The notes below the pieces were generated by a model that saw only the letters and a list, made by a program, of their open reading frames with translations, ran no database searches and was not told where the DNA came from. Positions 39,838 through 49,867 of a DNA stretch of 64,000 nt are shown here, piece after piece. The translations under genes and the position numbers were made by a program. Numbering within the stretch: position 1 is the stretch's first letter; each line of letters starts with the position of its first letter. The DNA is from CAVWUA01 sp963758025 (GTDB taxonomy: Bacteria; Planctomycetota; Planctomycetia; Isosphaerales; Isosphaeraceae): the NCBI GenBank assembly GCA_963758025.1, contig CAVWUA010000005.1, positions 310,001 to 374,000 of the forward strand, in the 5' to 3' direction.

Positions 39838-42028
39838 GTTTTGAGTCTCAGTCCGATAATCCCGGCCCGGCCCCCCCGACGGAAACCCCGACCCGAGCCT
39901 TGCCTGTGTCCGACCCAAGCCTGTTCATCAACCGCGAGCTGAGCTGGCTCGAATTTGACGAGCGCGTGCTGGAGGAGGTTCGAGATCCCTCGAACCCCTT
40001 GCTCGAACGCCTGCGGTTCCTGGCGATTTCGGCGTCGAACCTCGATGAGTTCTTCGAGGTCCGCGTCGCCGGCCTTCAAGCCCAGCTTGAGGACAACCTG
40101 GAGCCGCAAGACACCCCCCCGACGGCATGGGGCCGCTCGCTCAACTCGTCGAGATCGCCCGCCGCACTCACGATTTCGTCGCCCGGCAGTACGACGTCTG
40201 GCGCGAGGAGATCCGCCCCGAGCTGGCCAAGCACGGCATCCTCGTCTGCACGCCCGACTCCCTCTCGGAGACCCAGAACACCCACCTCGACGAATACTTC
40301 GACAGCCAGGTGTATCCCGTCCTGACCCCCCTGGCGATCGACCCGGCGCACCCGTTCCCGCACCTGCACAACAAGAGCCTGAACCTGATCCTGCGGATCG
40401 AGCCGATCGGCCAGACGATCGTCCGGCAACCGTACGCCGTGCTCCGCGTGCCGTCGATCCTGAGCCGCCTCATCCCCTTGCTGGATGAGGGGGACGGCAT
40501 CAACCGTTTCGTCCTGCTGGAAGACGTGATCGGCCCCCGGCTCGATTCCCTCTTCGGCGGCTTCCACGTCGCCGCGTGGGCCGCCTTCCGCGTCACCCGC
40601 AACAGCGACCTGACCATCCAGGAAACCGAGGTCAAGACGAGCCTGCTCTCGACGATCCAGGAAACGCTCCGCCAGCGCAAGTGGGGCGCGGCCGTGCGGC
40701 TGGAGATCGCCGAGTCGGCCGAGGAAGGCTTCCTCGGCGTGCTTCAGAGCAATCTCGCCCTGGACGACCGGGACGTGTACAAGGTCTCCGGCCCGGTGGA
40801 CCTGACCGCCCTGGCCGCGCTCTGCAAGATCGAGGGCTACCGCGACCTGAAAGAGCCATCCTTCGAGCCGCAGATGCCTCCGCAGTTGATCGGCCGCGCC
40901 AATATCTTCGACGCGATCCGCCGCGGCGACATCCTGGTCCATCACCCCTACGAGTCGTTCAAGGCCGTCGTGCAACTGTTCGAGCAGGCGGCCGACGACC
41001 CGAACGTGCTGGCGATCAAGCAGACGCTCTACCGCACGGCCGCCGATAACCCGATCATCGACGCCCTGGCCCGCGCCGCGGAGAACGGCAAGGAGGTCAC
41101 GGCGCTGGTCGAGCTGCAAGCCCGGCTCGACGAGGAGAACAACATCGACAAGGCCCGCGCCTTGCAGAAAGCGGGGGTCCATGTCGTCTATGGCATGGTC
41201 GGCCGCAAGACCCACTGCAAGGCCGCCCTGGTGGTCCGCCGCGAGAACGACGGCATCCGGCGGTACGTTCACCTGGCCACCGGCAATTACAACCCGACCA
41301 CCGCGCGGATTTACACCGACCTGGGCCTGTTCACCTGCCAGCCCGACTTCGGCGAGGACGCCAGCGCTCTGTTCAACTACCTGACCGGCTATTCGCAGGG
41401 GCACAACTGGAAGAAGCTCATCATCGCTCCGGCCTACCTGGCCGACCGGGTCATTGCCCTGATCGACCGGGAACGCCAGCACGCCGAGCAGGGCAAGCCC
41501 GCGCGGATCATCGCCAAGATGAACTCTCTGGTCGATCCCGCCGCGATCGAGGCCCTGTACGCGGCCTCGCAGGCCGGGGTTCGCATCGACCTGCTCGTGC
41601 GGGGGATCTGCTGCCTTCGGCCGGGCCTGCCTGGCGTCTCCGAGAACATCCGGGTGCTGAGCGTCGTCGATAAATTCCTGGAACATTCCCGGATCTCGTA
41701 CTTCCAGAACGACAACGATCCCGAAGTCCTTCTCTCCTCGGCCGACTGGATGCCGCGCAACTTCCGCCGCCGGGTCGAGTTGATGTTCCCGGTTGAAGAC
41801 CCCCGACTGAGGAACCTGATCGTGGATGGGATTCTCGGCGTGTCGCTTTCCGACAACGTGAAGTCCCGCGCCCTGCAGCCCGACGGCACCTACCGCCGGG
41901 TCACGCCCGAACCGGGTGAACCGCTGGTCCGCTCGCAGGTCGAGTTCCAGAACATGGCCCGCGAGTTCTCCAACGGCGAGGCCCTCAACGCCCCGGTCCT
42001 CAGTTCGAGCCGTTCCGGTGGTGTCTGA
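39834..42028 (+). CDS. ppk: Polyphosphate kinase 1 (one frameshift)
   Basis: About 732 residues. Makes long-chain polyphosphate from ATP. The N-terminal domain reads INRELSWLEFDERVLEE and FLAISASNLDEFFEVRVAGL; after a break at about 40113-40120, in a run of seven C bases, it resumes MGPLAQLVEIARRTHDFV. Catalytic regions follow: VHHPYESF, VYGMVGRKTHCKAAL, YVHLATGNYNPTTARIYTDLGLF and SRISYFQNDNDPEV. Length modulo 3 fits one missing base; an eighth C gives PPDGMGPL. The ATG overlaps the nfo stop. Confidence 0.94.
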
Positions 42029-42209
42029 ATCCCGGTCGTCCTGCGTTGATCTTTTTTCGGTACTTTGGTTTTTCTCAATGACAACGGCCGATGAATGGAG
42101 TAGCATGAACTCTATCATGGACTGAGCCAGTCGGGGTGAAACGTCCGGGGGGAACGGGCGCCTCGATCGGCCAGGGACCATGAACACGCGGAAAGGTAAG
42201 GTTTTCGGC

Positions 42210-42680
42210 ATGAACCGTCGCCACTGGGTCCTGGCCATCGCGGCCCTCGCCCTGCTCATCCCCAACGCCGCCGAGGCGGGCCGGGGTTACAGCCGTTCTC
42301 GCGGTCCGGCGATGACCGCCTACGGGCCGATCTACAACCCCGCGCTCTCGCAGCAGTACCGGGCCTACATTCAGAACCCGGCCGGCTACGAGCGGATGAT
42401 GATGGCCAAGCAGCAACAGGCGCTGTTCAAGCAACAGCAGGCCATGTTCCAGCAGTATCAGAAGTGGGCCAAGACCCCCGAGGGCAAGAAATACCTCGAA
42501 CAGCAGCAGCAAGCCCAGCAGCAGGCCATTGAGCGTCAGCGCGCCAGGGAGCAAGCTCGCAAAGAGGCCAAGGAACAGGCCGAGCGGAAGCATAAGGAGC
42601 TTCTGAAGAAGCTCGAAGAGAAACGGAAAGCGAAAGTCGCCGCGCCGGATTCTTCCACGCCGAAGTCCCCGGAAAAATAA
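42210..42680 (+). CDS. Secreted Gln/Lys-rich coiled-coil protein
   Basis: 156 residues from MNRRHWVLAIAALALLIPNAAEAG, a standard signal peptide with AEA-G cleavage. The mature part has a short Gly/Ser/Arg/Tyr-rich start, then a long Gln-, Ala-, Glu- and Lys-rich helix (KQQQALFKQQQAMFQQYQKWAKTPEGKKYLEQQQQ, then EAKEQAERKHKELLKKLEEKRKAK) predicted to be a coiled coil, with a Pro/Ser tail. An in-frame ATG 30 bases upstream is possible; the inner start is preferred because AAGGTAAGG precedes it and the signal peptide begins there. Function unknown; probably periplasmic or envelope-associated. Confidence 0.75.
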   Translation: MNRRHWVLAIAALALLIPNAAEAGRGYSRSRGPAMTAYGPIYNPALSQQYRAYIQNPAGYERMMMAKQQQALFKQQQAMFQQYQKWAKTPEGKKYLEQQQQAQQQAIERQRAREQARKEAKEQAERKHKELLKKLEEKRKAKVAAPDSSTPKSPEK

Positions 42681-42750
42681 CCATCTCCGAATCGAACCGC
42701 GACGATGGCGTCGTCCCCCCTCCTTCGTTGCGGAACCCGTCGCGCACGCG

Positions 42751-42794
42751 AATCCCCCGCCTGACCCTCGATGAACCGGGTCGAGCGGGGGATT
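42751..42794. terminator. Bidirectional terminator between convergent genes
   Basis: AATCCCCCGC (42751-42760) and GCGGGGGATT (42785-42794) are exact complements, with further GACC/GGTC pairing inside; TTTCGTCTTTCT follows on the plus strand. It separates the coiled-coil gene from clpB. Confidence 0.8.
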
Positions 42795-42825
42795 TCGTCT
42801 TTCTCGGATCACGTCCGACGACCGG

Positions 42826-45484
42826 TCACGACGAGACGGTCGCGGCCTGAGTTTCGGTCGAGAAGGTGAACTTCTCGCCGTCCCAGTCGATCTGAATGAC
42901 ACTGCCTGGCGTGGCCTTGCCTTCGAGCACGGCGGTCGCCATCGGGTTGGCCAGCCGTTGCTGGATCACCCGCTTCAGCGGACGGGCACCGAAGGCGGGG
43001 TCGAACCCTTCGCGGGCCAGTTCGGCTTTCGCCGCGTCGCTGATGCGGAGCGTCAGGCCCGCCTCGGTCATCTGCGCCTCCAGACGCCGGAGCTGGATCG
43101 AGACGATCTGGGTCAGCTCCTCCATGCCAAGAGGATGGAAGGTGATCGTCTCATCGATCCGGTTGAGGAACTCGGGCAGGAATTCGTTCTTCAGGACCTC
43201 CATGACCGCTCGACGGATCTGATCCTCCGGCGCGTTCTCCTCGGCCATCCGGGCAATGACCGGGCTGCCGAGGTTCGAGGTCATGATGATGACCGTATTG
43301 CGGAAGTCCACGGTGCGCCCCTGGCCGTCGGTGAGGCGGCCGTCGTCGAGCACCTGGAGCAGGACGTTGAAGACATCGCGGTGGGCCTTCTCGATCTCGT
43401 CGAGCAGGACGACCGAATAGGGCCGCCGCCGGATCGCCTCGGTCAGCCGGCCACCTTCCTCATAACCGACATAGCCGGGAGGGGCACCGATCAAGCGGGC
43501 GACGTTATGCCGCTCGCCGAACTCGCTCATGTCGAGCCGGACCATCGCCTGCTCGCTGTCGAAGAGGAACTCGGCCAGGGCCTTCGCCAGCTCGGTCTTC
43601 CCCACGCCGGTCGGGCCGAGGAACAGGAACGAACCGATCGGCCGGTTCGGGTCCTGCAGCCCCGCGCGGCTGCGACGCACGGCGTCGGCCACGGCCTTCA
43701 CGGCCGCTTCCTGATCGACCATCCGCAGGTGGATCTGGTCTTCCAGGTGCAGGAGCTTGTCCCGTTCGGTCGTGAGCATCTTCGAGACGGGGATGCCGGT
43801 CCACTGGCTGACGACCTCGGCAATCTCCTCCTGATCGACCTCGCGCTTGAGCAGGCGCTGGCCCTCCTTCGGCACGCCTTCGGCCTCTCCGGCCGCCTCG
43901 GCCTGGGCGATCTTCGCCTCAAGCTGCTTCCGTTCGGCATCGAGCTGGGCCAGTTCCTGGAACCGCGACTCGTCCGGGCGTTCGCCGCGCTGCTGCATGT
44001 TGCGGATTTCGTCCCACGTGCGGTGGTACTCGATCTTCACCTGCTCCAGCCGCTCGCGCACCTTCTGAACGTCGCCGAGGCCGGATTTCTCCATCTCCCA
44101 CTGGCCGCGCAGGTCTTGCAGCTCCTTCTCGATCTGCGCGATCTCCTCCTCAACCTCGGCCAGACGCTCGCGGGCGTGGGCCTCCTCCTCCTGCGAGAGC
44201 ATCCGCTGCGCGAGCTGAAGCTGGAGCAAACGGCGCTGAAGCACGTCGATCTCGGTCGGGACCGATTGCAGCTCCATCGACAGACGGCTGGCGGCCTCGT
44301 CCACGAGGTCGATCGCCTTATCCGGCAAGAAGCGGTCGGTGATGTAGCGGTCGGCCAGCTTCGCGGCGGCCACCAGGGCGGAGTCCTTGATCTTGACCTT
44401 GTGGTGGACCTCGTACCGCTCCTTCAGGCCGCGGAGGATCGCCACGGTGTCCTCGACCGACGGCTCGCCGACGAAGACCGGCTGGAACCGCCGCTCCAGG
44501 GCGGGATCCTTCTCGATGTGCTCGCGGTACTCGTCGAGGGTCGTCGCGCCGATGCAACGCAGCTCGCCGCGCGCCAGGGCCGGCTTGAGCAGGTTCGCGG
44601 CGTCCATCGCCCCCTCGGCCTTCCCCGCGCCGACGACCAGGTGCAGTTCGTCGATGAACAGGATGATCTGCCCCTCGGACTGCGTGACGTCCTTCAGAAC
44701 GGCTTTCAACCGCTCCTCGAACTCGCCGCGGAACTTCGTGCCGGCCACCAGCGCCCCCATGTCGAGCGCGATGACCTTGCGGTCTCGAAGGCTCTCGGGC
44801 ACGTCCCCCGAGACGATTCGCTGCGCCAGCCCTTCGACGATCGCCGTCTTGCCGACCCCCGGCTCGCCGATCAGGACCGGGTTGTTCTTCGTCCGGCGCG
44901 AGAGCACCTGCACGACGCGGCGGATCTCGCTATCGCGGCCGATGACCGGGTCCATCTTCCCCTTGCGGGCCAGCTCGACGAGGTCGCGACCGTAACGCTC
45001 CAGGGCCTGATACTTGTCCTCCGGGTTCTGGTCCGTCACACTCTGACCGCCCCGGACCTTCTGCAACGCCTTGAGCACGTCCTGATCGGTCACGCCGACC
45101 GCCGCGAGCACGTCCTCGGCGCGGCACTTGACCTTCGTCAGGCCGAGCAAGAGGTGCTCGACCGAGACGTACTGGTCCTTCATCCGGTCGGCCTCGGCCT
45201 GCGCGGCCTCGAAGACCCGGTTCAGATCCGAGCTCAGGGTCGTCTCGCCGCCGGAAACCTTCGGCAAGCTGTTCAGCCCTTCCTGGGCCGCCCTGAGGAT
45301 CTGCCCCGGATTGGCCCCGAGCTGGGCCAGGAGCGACCGCACGACCGCCTGGTCCGGGTCGAGCAACGCCACCAGCAAGTGCATCGGCTCCAGCCGCTGA
45401 TGGCCGATGTTCCTGCGCCACCGCTTGCGCCTTCTGCACCGCCTCCTGGCTCTTGAGCGTCAATTTATCGAATCGAAATGCCAT
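42826..45484 (-). CDS. clpB: ATP-dependent disaggregase chaperone ClpB (one frameshift)
   Basis: About 886 residues. ClpB rescues aggregated proteins with DnaK. N-terminus MAFRFDKLTLKSQEAVQKAQAVAQEH, then a frame break at about 45404-45408, resuming GHQRLEPMHLLVALLDPDQ. Nucleotide domain 1 has GEPGVGKTA and IDELHLVVGAG; the middle coiled-coil propeller spans EEIAQIEKELQDLRGQ...LAQLDAERKQLEAKI; domain 2 has GPTGVGKTELAKAL, VVLLDEIEKAH and GARPLKRVIQ. Length modulo 3 fits one extra base. GGGAG upstream supports ATG 45484. It lies on the same strand as dnaK, 1.8 kb downstream, with a three-gene operon in between. Confidence 0.95.
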
Positions 45485-45630
45485 CGTTTTTTTCTCCCTG
45501 GTCCCCCGAAACGCCTCTCGCTGATCTCACCGACAGGGAACTTGATTTCGCAACAGGAATCTTGACGGCAATAATACGCAATGTAGGTTACAATCGTTCG
45601 CCAAAATGCAGGAAAGTTCGAGCGAATTTT

Positions 45631-45999
45631 TCAAGGTTCTTGTGTGGTTGCCGGTTCGAGCAAGCGCGGATCGGGTCTGGAGGGCCAGGGATGGGCGTAA
45701 CAGGCGGCAAGCGCCTCGGCCCACGCCCGATTGGGGTCGGCCGACGGGTAGGGACCGTGCCAGCCAGCGCCCGGCATCCCGGTATCCTTGCGGACGACCA
45801 GCGCGGCGAGGTCGGGAAGCCCCGCACGTCGGCAGCGTTCCGAGAGCGGGATCAAGAGCTGGCGATGAACCTGCCGGCGGTTCAAAGGAGGTCCGGCCCG
45901 ACCGGCCAGTTCGGTATAGGTGATGGTTCGCCCCATCCGCACCGCTTCCAGAAAGACCGGCCAGGCGCGTCGGATGGCATCGCCAAGGTCGAACATCAC
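45631..45999 (-). CDS. Small protein of the Uma2 operon, related to the 46746-47153 product
   Basis: 122 residues, no signal or membrane segment. It shares a layout with the first gene of the operon: a helical start, an aromatic/basic segment (MGRTITYTELAGRAG here, RTAFWISYDDFCNRCKEVG there), a helix with paired Leu/Pro (RRQVHRQLLIPLSERCRRAG), then PDLAALVVRKDTGMPGAGW, matched by PDLSALIIQKPKARSDFGN. The C-terminal half has an aromatic block (RAWAEALAACYAHPWP). I do not recognise a named family, though a similar PDLxALVVNKxTGxPG pattern occurs in small proteins linked to nucleases. A Met one codon downstream is an alternative start. It begins 27 bases after the Uma2 stop. Confidence 0.6.
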   Translation of the reverse strand: MMFDLGDAIRRAWPVFLEAVRMGRTITYTELAGRAGPPLNRRQVHRQLLIPLSERCRRAGLPDLAALVVRKDTGMPGAGWHGPYPSADPNRAWAEALAACYAHPWPSRPDPRLLEPATTQEP

Positions 46000-46026
46000 C
46001 GCGCGGCCCTCTCACGACTGGTTTTG

Positions 46027-46725
46027 TCAGGCAGGCGGACCGGCGAGGATCGTTTCCAGACACCGCCGGCGGTTGGGAAGCGGATCGGCCCAGAGCCAGG
46101 AGACGTCGATCCAGAAGCCCGAAAGGGCGACCGTCTGGAGAATGCCTTCGGTGAACCGTTCGCGCGAATACGTCTCGCCCGCCTTGCGATCAACAATCAA
46201 GACCCGGTCGCGATGGTCGAGATACCAGACCTCGGGAATGCCCGCCTCCCGATAAATGGCGGCCTTTCGCTCCAGGTCATGAGCGCGGTTCGACGGCGAG
46301 AGAACCTCGATCACCAGCAGCGTCTTGAACCCGACCGATTCGGGGTCCTCGCCCGGCGCGACGACGAAGACGTCCGGCTCCGGCTTGCGCTGCTCCGTCA
46401 GACGCAGGACGGCCGGTCCCATTAGGACGTTCCCCGATCCGCGTTCAGCATCAAATCCAGAGAGGAGGTAGTAAAGGAAACCGACGTCTTCCTGATGATT
46501 GATACTGACGGGCGACGGCATGTAGATGGTTCCGTCGATGTACTCGCAGAATTGAGTCTCGGGAGCGTAGAGTTCGAAATCCTCGGTGGTCTGATCGGGG
46601 ATCACGATCAGGAAATCGCCATCGAACGAGGAGCGGTTGTAGGTCTTCTCGGGGCGTGCGTCCACGACCTCGAACGACTGCGAGACGCCTTCGCCGGTAT
46701 GGCTCTCGGTTCGGGATGCCATCAT
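46027..46725 (-). CDS. Uma2 family (DUF820) PD-(D/E)XK endonuclease-like protein
   Basis: 232 residues. Uma2 proteins have a restriction-endonuclease-like fold and are abundant in cyanobacteria and planctomycetes; their targets are unknown. The core here is RKPEPDVFVVAPGED (Asp), TLLVIEVLSPSNRAHDLERKAAIYREAGIPEVWYLDHRDRVLIVD, supplying the D, E and K of the motif and the typical YWLVD-like strand. Upstream, FELYAPETQFCEYIDGTIYMPSPVS is the family N-terminal block (E-x-I-D-G). The catalytic residues look intact. The start at MMASRTESH was chosen; a longer reading exists. It sits in the middle of a tight three-gene minus-strand operon. Confidence 0.88.
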   Translation of the reverse strand: MMASRTESHTGEGVSQSFEVVDARPEKTYNRSSFDGDFLIVIPDQTTEDFELYAPETQFCEYIDGTIYMPSPVSINHQEDVGFLYYLLSGFDAERGSGNVLMGPAVLRLTEQRKPEPDVFVVAPGEDPESVGFKTLLVIEVLSPSNRAHDLERKAAIYREAGIPEVWYLDHRDRVLIVDRKAGETYSRERFTEGILQTVALSGFWIDVSWLWADPLPNRRRCLETILAGPPA

Positions 46726-46745
46726 CACCCGCCTTTTTCCCGGGA

Positions 46746-47153
46746 TCAGAAGAAGGGCTCGGGGGGCCATTCCTCGTAGTCACGGGCTTCCTTGAACTTC
46801 TCGAACCAGAATTTCACATCACCGACGGCCACGCCTTCCCGCTCGGTGTACGGCTCCCACCAGTTATCCGAGGGGCGGAGCAGGTTGCCGAAATCGCTAC
46901 GAGCCTTGGGCTTCTGGATAATCAAAGCCGAGAGATCAGGCTTGTTGTGCTCGATACAGGCGGCCTGAAGGGGCTTGAGCAGCTTCGCGGCGATGGTTCG
47001 AGGGGTTTCCTTGATTCCGACTTCCTTGCAACGGTTGCAGAAATCGTCGTAGGAGATCCAGAAGGCGGTGCGACCTTCACGGATGGTTTCGGATAACTCA
47101 CTTGCCAGTTGGACCAGGATCGGATAGGCCGCTCGCGCATTTTCAAGAGACAT
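46746..47153 (-). CDS. Small protein of the Uma2 operon, first gene
   Basis: 135 residues starting MSLENARAAYPILVQLASELSETIREG. It resembles the third gene of the operon in order of elements (aromatic/basic segment, LKPLQAACIEHNKPDLSALIIQ, aromatic C-terminal block DNWWEPY...FWFEKFKEARDYEEWP) and is clearly more hydrophilic and aromatic-rich. Two cysteines lie in FCNRCKE. No named family is recognised. The stop is 20 bases before the Uma2 start, so the genes are co-transcribed. With the other small protein it brackets the nuclease-like gene, which suggests a functional unit, but the role is unknown. Confidence 0.6.
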   Translation of the reverse strand: MSLENARAAYPILVQLASELSETIREGRTAFWISYDDFCNRCKEVGIKETPRTIAAKLLKPLQAACIEHNKPDLSALIIQKPKARSDFGNLLRPSDNWWEPYTEREGVAVGDVKFWFEKFKEARDYEEWPPEPFF

Positions 47154-47286
47154 CGCCGGTTCCTCGGAAACGGTGAGGCGGACCGGAGGCCTCGTCATGA
47201 GCCCCCGGTCCGTTGTGTGCCAGACGGGCCGGGATTCGGGTCCAACCCCGAACCCCGGGCGAGATTCGGCCTCGCTTGCGAAAGAA

Positions 47287-49236
47287 TTACTGCTTTTCTT
47301 CGAACTCGACGTCGATCACCTCATCATCGGACTTTCCACCGCCGGCCGAGCTACCGCCGTCCGAGGCGGAGCCACCCGCGGCCGTGCCACCGGCCTCCGG
47401 TCCTCCGCCAGCACCCGGTCCGGCCTGGGCCGACGCCGCATAGAGGTGCTCGGCCATCGCCTGGCTGGCCCGTTGCAGGTCGTCGATCGCCCGATTGATC
47501 GCCTCAGGGTCCTCACCGCCCTTGACCTCGTTGACCTTGGCGATGGCGGCATGAACGGCCTGAGTATCGCTCTCGGAGAGCTTCTCCTTGTTCTCCTCCA
47601 TCAGCTTCTCGAGCTGATAGACCCGTTGCTCGGCGGTGTTGCGGGCCTCGGCGAGGTCGCGCTTGCGCTTGTCCTCGGTGGCGTGCGACTCGGCGTCGCG
47701 CTGCATCCGGTCGATCTCATCCTTGGAGAGGCCGCCAGAGGACTGGATCTGGATCTTTTGCTCCTTGCCGGTCCCCTTGTCGCGGGCCGTGACGTTGAGG
47801 ATGCCGTTGGCGTCGATATTGAAGGCGACCTCGATCTGCGGCACCCCCATCCGCGCGGGGGGAATGCCTTCGAGGTTGAACTCGCCGAGCAGCCGGTTGT
47901 CGCCGGCCATCGGGCGTTCCCCTTGATAGACCTTGATGGTCACGGCCGTCTGGTTGTCCTCGGCGGTGGTGAACGTCTCTTTCTTCTCGGTCGGGATGGT
48001 CGTGTTCCGCTCGACCAGCTTGGTGAAGACGCCTCCCTTGGTCTCCAGGCCGAGCGACAGCGGGGTGACGTCGAGCAGGAGCAAGTCCTTGACGTCCCCG
48101 GTCAGCACCGCGCCCTGGATGGCCGCGCCGATGGCGACGACCTCATCGGGATTGACCCCCTTGTGCGGGTCCTTGCCGAAGATGTCCTTGACGATCTGCT
48201 GGACGCGCGGCATGCGGGTCGAGCCGCCGACGAGGACGACCTCGTCGATGTCGCTCGATTTGAGCTTGGCATCCTCCAGGGCCTTCAGAACGGGTCCCCG
48301 GCAGCGATCGAACAGGCTGTCGGTCAGCTTCTCGAACTGAGCGCGACTGATCGACATCGTCAGGTGCTTCGGGCCGGTCTGATCGGCCGTGATGAACGGC
48401 AGGTTGATGTCGGCCTGAGACTGAAACGAGAGGTCCTTCTTCGCCTTCTCGGCGGCTTCCTTCAGCCGTTGCAGGGCCATCTGGTCCTTGCGGAGGTCGA
48501 TGCCCTGCTCCTTCTTGAACTCGTCGGCGATGTAGTTGATGAGGGCCTCGTCCCAGTCGTCACCGCCAAGGTGGGTATCGCCGTTGGTCGAGAGGACCTC
48601 GAAGACGCCGTCGCCGACGTCGAGGATCGAGATATCAAACGTGCCGCCGCCGAGGTCGAAGACGGCGATCTTCTCGTTCTTCTTCTTGTCGAGACCATAC
48701 GCCAGGGCCGCGGCGGTCGGCTCGTTGATGATCCGGGCGACCTCCAGGCCGGCAATCTGACCGGCGTCCTTGGTCGCCTGGCGCTGGGCGTCGTTGAAGT
48801 AGGCCGGGACCGTGATGACGGCCTTGCGGATCTTGTGCCCGAGGTAGCTTTCGGCCGCCTCGCGCAGCTTGCGGAGGATCAAGGCGGAGATTTCCGGCGG
48901 GGTCATTTCCTTGCCGCCCGCCTTGACCTTGACATAATCGCTGGCGCCACCCACCACGTCATACGGGATCATCCGCTCCTCGTCGCGGACCTCCTCGTGA
49001 CGGCGGCCCATGAACCGCTTGATCGAGTAGATGGTGCCGGAGGGGTTCGTCACCGCCTGTCGCTTGGCCGGTTCGCCGACGAGGGTCTCCCCCTTGCCCG
49101 TGAACGCCACGACCGACGGCGTGATCCGGCTCCCCTCCTGGTTGGCGATCACCGTCACGTCGCCGCCTTCCATGACCGCAACCACGCTATTGGTGGTCCC
49201 CAGGTCGATCCCGATAATTTTTTCACCTTCAGCCAC
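47287..49236 (-). CDS. dnaK: Chaperone protein DnaK (Hsp70)
   Basis: 649 residues. ATP-dependent chaperone working with DnaJ and GrpE, neither of which is in the window. Signatures: IIGIDLGTTNSVVAV, VITVPAYFNDAQRQATKDAG, VFDLGGGTFDISIL, VVLVGGSTRMPRVQ, the linker DLLLLDVTPLSLG, and a substrate-binding domain with a helical lid. The C-terminus is Gly/Ala/Ser-rich and ends DDEVIDVEFEEKQ, the normal EEVD-like bacterial tail. The start is a GTG at 49236, supported by AAGGAG eight bases upstream; a longer Met start is unlikely. Intact, unlike many neighbours. Dyads upstream may regulate it. Confidence 0.97.
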   Translation of the reverse strand: MAEGEKIIGIDLGTTNSVVAVMEGGDVTVIANQEGSRITPSVVAFTGKGETLVGEPAKRQAVTNPSGTIYSIKRFMGRRHEEVRDEERMIPYDVVGGASDYVKVKAGGKEMTPPEISALILRKLREAAESYLGHKIRKAVITVPAYFNDAQRQATKDAGQIAGLEVARIINEPTAAALAYGLDKKKNEKIAVFDLGGGTFDISILDVGDGVFEVLSTNGDTHLGGDDWDEALINYIADEFKKEQGIDLRKDQMALQRLKEAAEKAKKDLSFQSQADINLPFITADQTGPKHLTMSISRAQFEKLTDSLFDRCRGPVLKALEDAKLKSSDIDEVVLVGGSTRMPRVQQIVKDIFGKDPHKGVNPDEVVAIGAAIQGAVLTGDVKDLLLLDVTPLSLGLETKGGVFTKLVERNTTIPTEKKETFTTAEDNQTAVTIKVYQGERPMAGDNRLLGEFNLEGIPPARMGVPQIEVAFNIDANGILNVTARDKGTGKEQKIQIQSSGGLSKDEIDRMQRDAESHATEDKRKRDLAEARNTAEQRVYQLEKLMEENKEKLSESDTQAVHAAIAKVNEVKGGEDPEAINRAIDDLQRASQAMAEHLYAASAQAGPGAGGGPEAGGTAAGGSASDGGSSAGGGKSDDEVIDVEFEEKQ

Positions 49237-49429
49237 GTCCGAGTCTCCTTTATCCGGGCAGATCACGGGGCAGGTTTGTTTCCAGCCAATGAGCCGGGGT
49301 CCGATACACCGCCCTGGGCCAAGTCATTCCCCTGAAAATCATTCAACCAAAGCGAACGCCCAGCCCCGGCCCCCTGTCTTGCAACCGATTGTCAATGGAC
49401 CAACACGAGATATGCAACCCCTATGCCAC

Positions 49430-49447
49430 GCACATAATCCTATGTGC
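49430..49447. promoter_or_regulatory. Small dyad in the dnaK 5' leader
   Basis: GCACATA and TATGTGC are exact complements around ATCC. It lies about 200 bases before the dnaK start and just downstream of the candidate promoter, so it would be in the transcribed leader. Confidence 0.4.
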
Positions 49448-49476
49448 CGTCTCACCGCAAATCTAGGCCGGCAAAG

Positions 49477-49505
49477 ATGTTACGAAACCACAAAAACACA
49501 GGCAA
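49477..49505 (-). promoter_or_regulatory. Candidate dnaK promoter
   Basis: On the minus strand TTGCCT (49505-49500) and TAACAT (49482-49477) are 17 bases apart. This is a moderate match to a sigma70-type promoter, placed about 240 bases before the GTG start. Confidence 0.4.
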
Positions 49506-49524
49506 GGTCTAACGCGAAGCCCTT

Positions 49525-49583
49525 GACTGCCAATTTGGCAAGGGCATCGAGGGGCCGAAAAATCACGACTGCCGATTTGACAG
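49525..49583. promoter_or_regulatory. Two dyad-bearing direct repeats upstream of dnaK (candidate operators)
   Basis: GACTGCCAATTTGGCA (49525-49540) and GACTGCCGATTTGACA (49567-49582) match at 14 of 16 bases, 42 bases apart. The first contains a perfect 13-bp palindrome, TGCCAATTTGGCA; the second is an imperfect version. They lie just upstream of the candidate dnaK promoter. No CIRCE element (TTAGCACTC/GAGTGCTAA) is present. The rest of the 631-base gap (49237-49867) shows no supported gene. Confidence 0.5.
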
Positions 49584-49758
49584 CGGCCTGGGGGGTATGG
49601 CCACGAAAGGAGATCCAGGTCGCTCCATCTTAACGAATGACGAGGACCGATGGAACCAGGCAGAGACGTGACCGGAGAACAGCCCGAGGGAACGGCGCCG
49701 TAGGACCGAATCGGCCGTTGATGGGTCGGGTTGGACGACCGGTTGAGGCGGAAGAGTC

Positions 49759-49787
49759 TTGACATCCGAGACTGGCTCTTGTATCCA
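49759..49787 (+). promoter_or_regulatory. Candidate pheA promoter
   Basis: TTGACA (49759-49764), 17-base spacer, TATCCA (49782-49787), 80 bases before ATG 49868. Confidence 0.5.
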
Positions 49788-49867
49788 CTTGTTGTCTCAT
49801 ACCTTACGCTCACCGAGCCAGGGTGGAGCCTCACCCCAATTTTCCCCGCCTACGGGTTCCTTGATCG

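Noticed and set aside
42958..45456. An 832-residue ORF opposite clpB
   Set aside because: It is antisense to a conserved chaperone; long open antisense frames are expected in GC-rich coding DNA. The same applies to 26045-28591, 47173-49335, 3765-5789, 32364-34406 and 40076-42265.
46027..47153. Toxin-antitoxin reading of the Uma2 operon
   Set aside because: Neither small protein resembles a known antitoxin, and there are three genes with the nuclease-like one in the middle. I keep it as an unknown unit.
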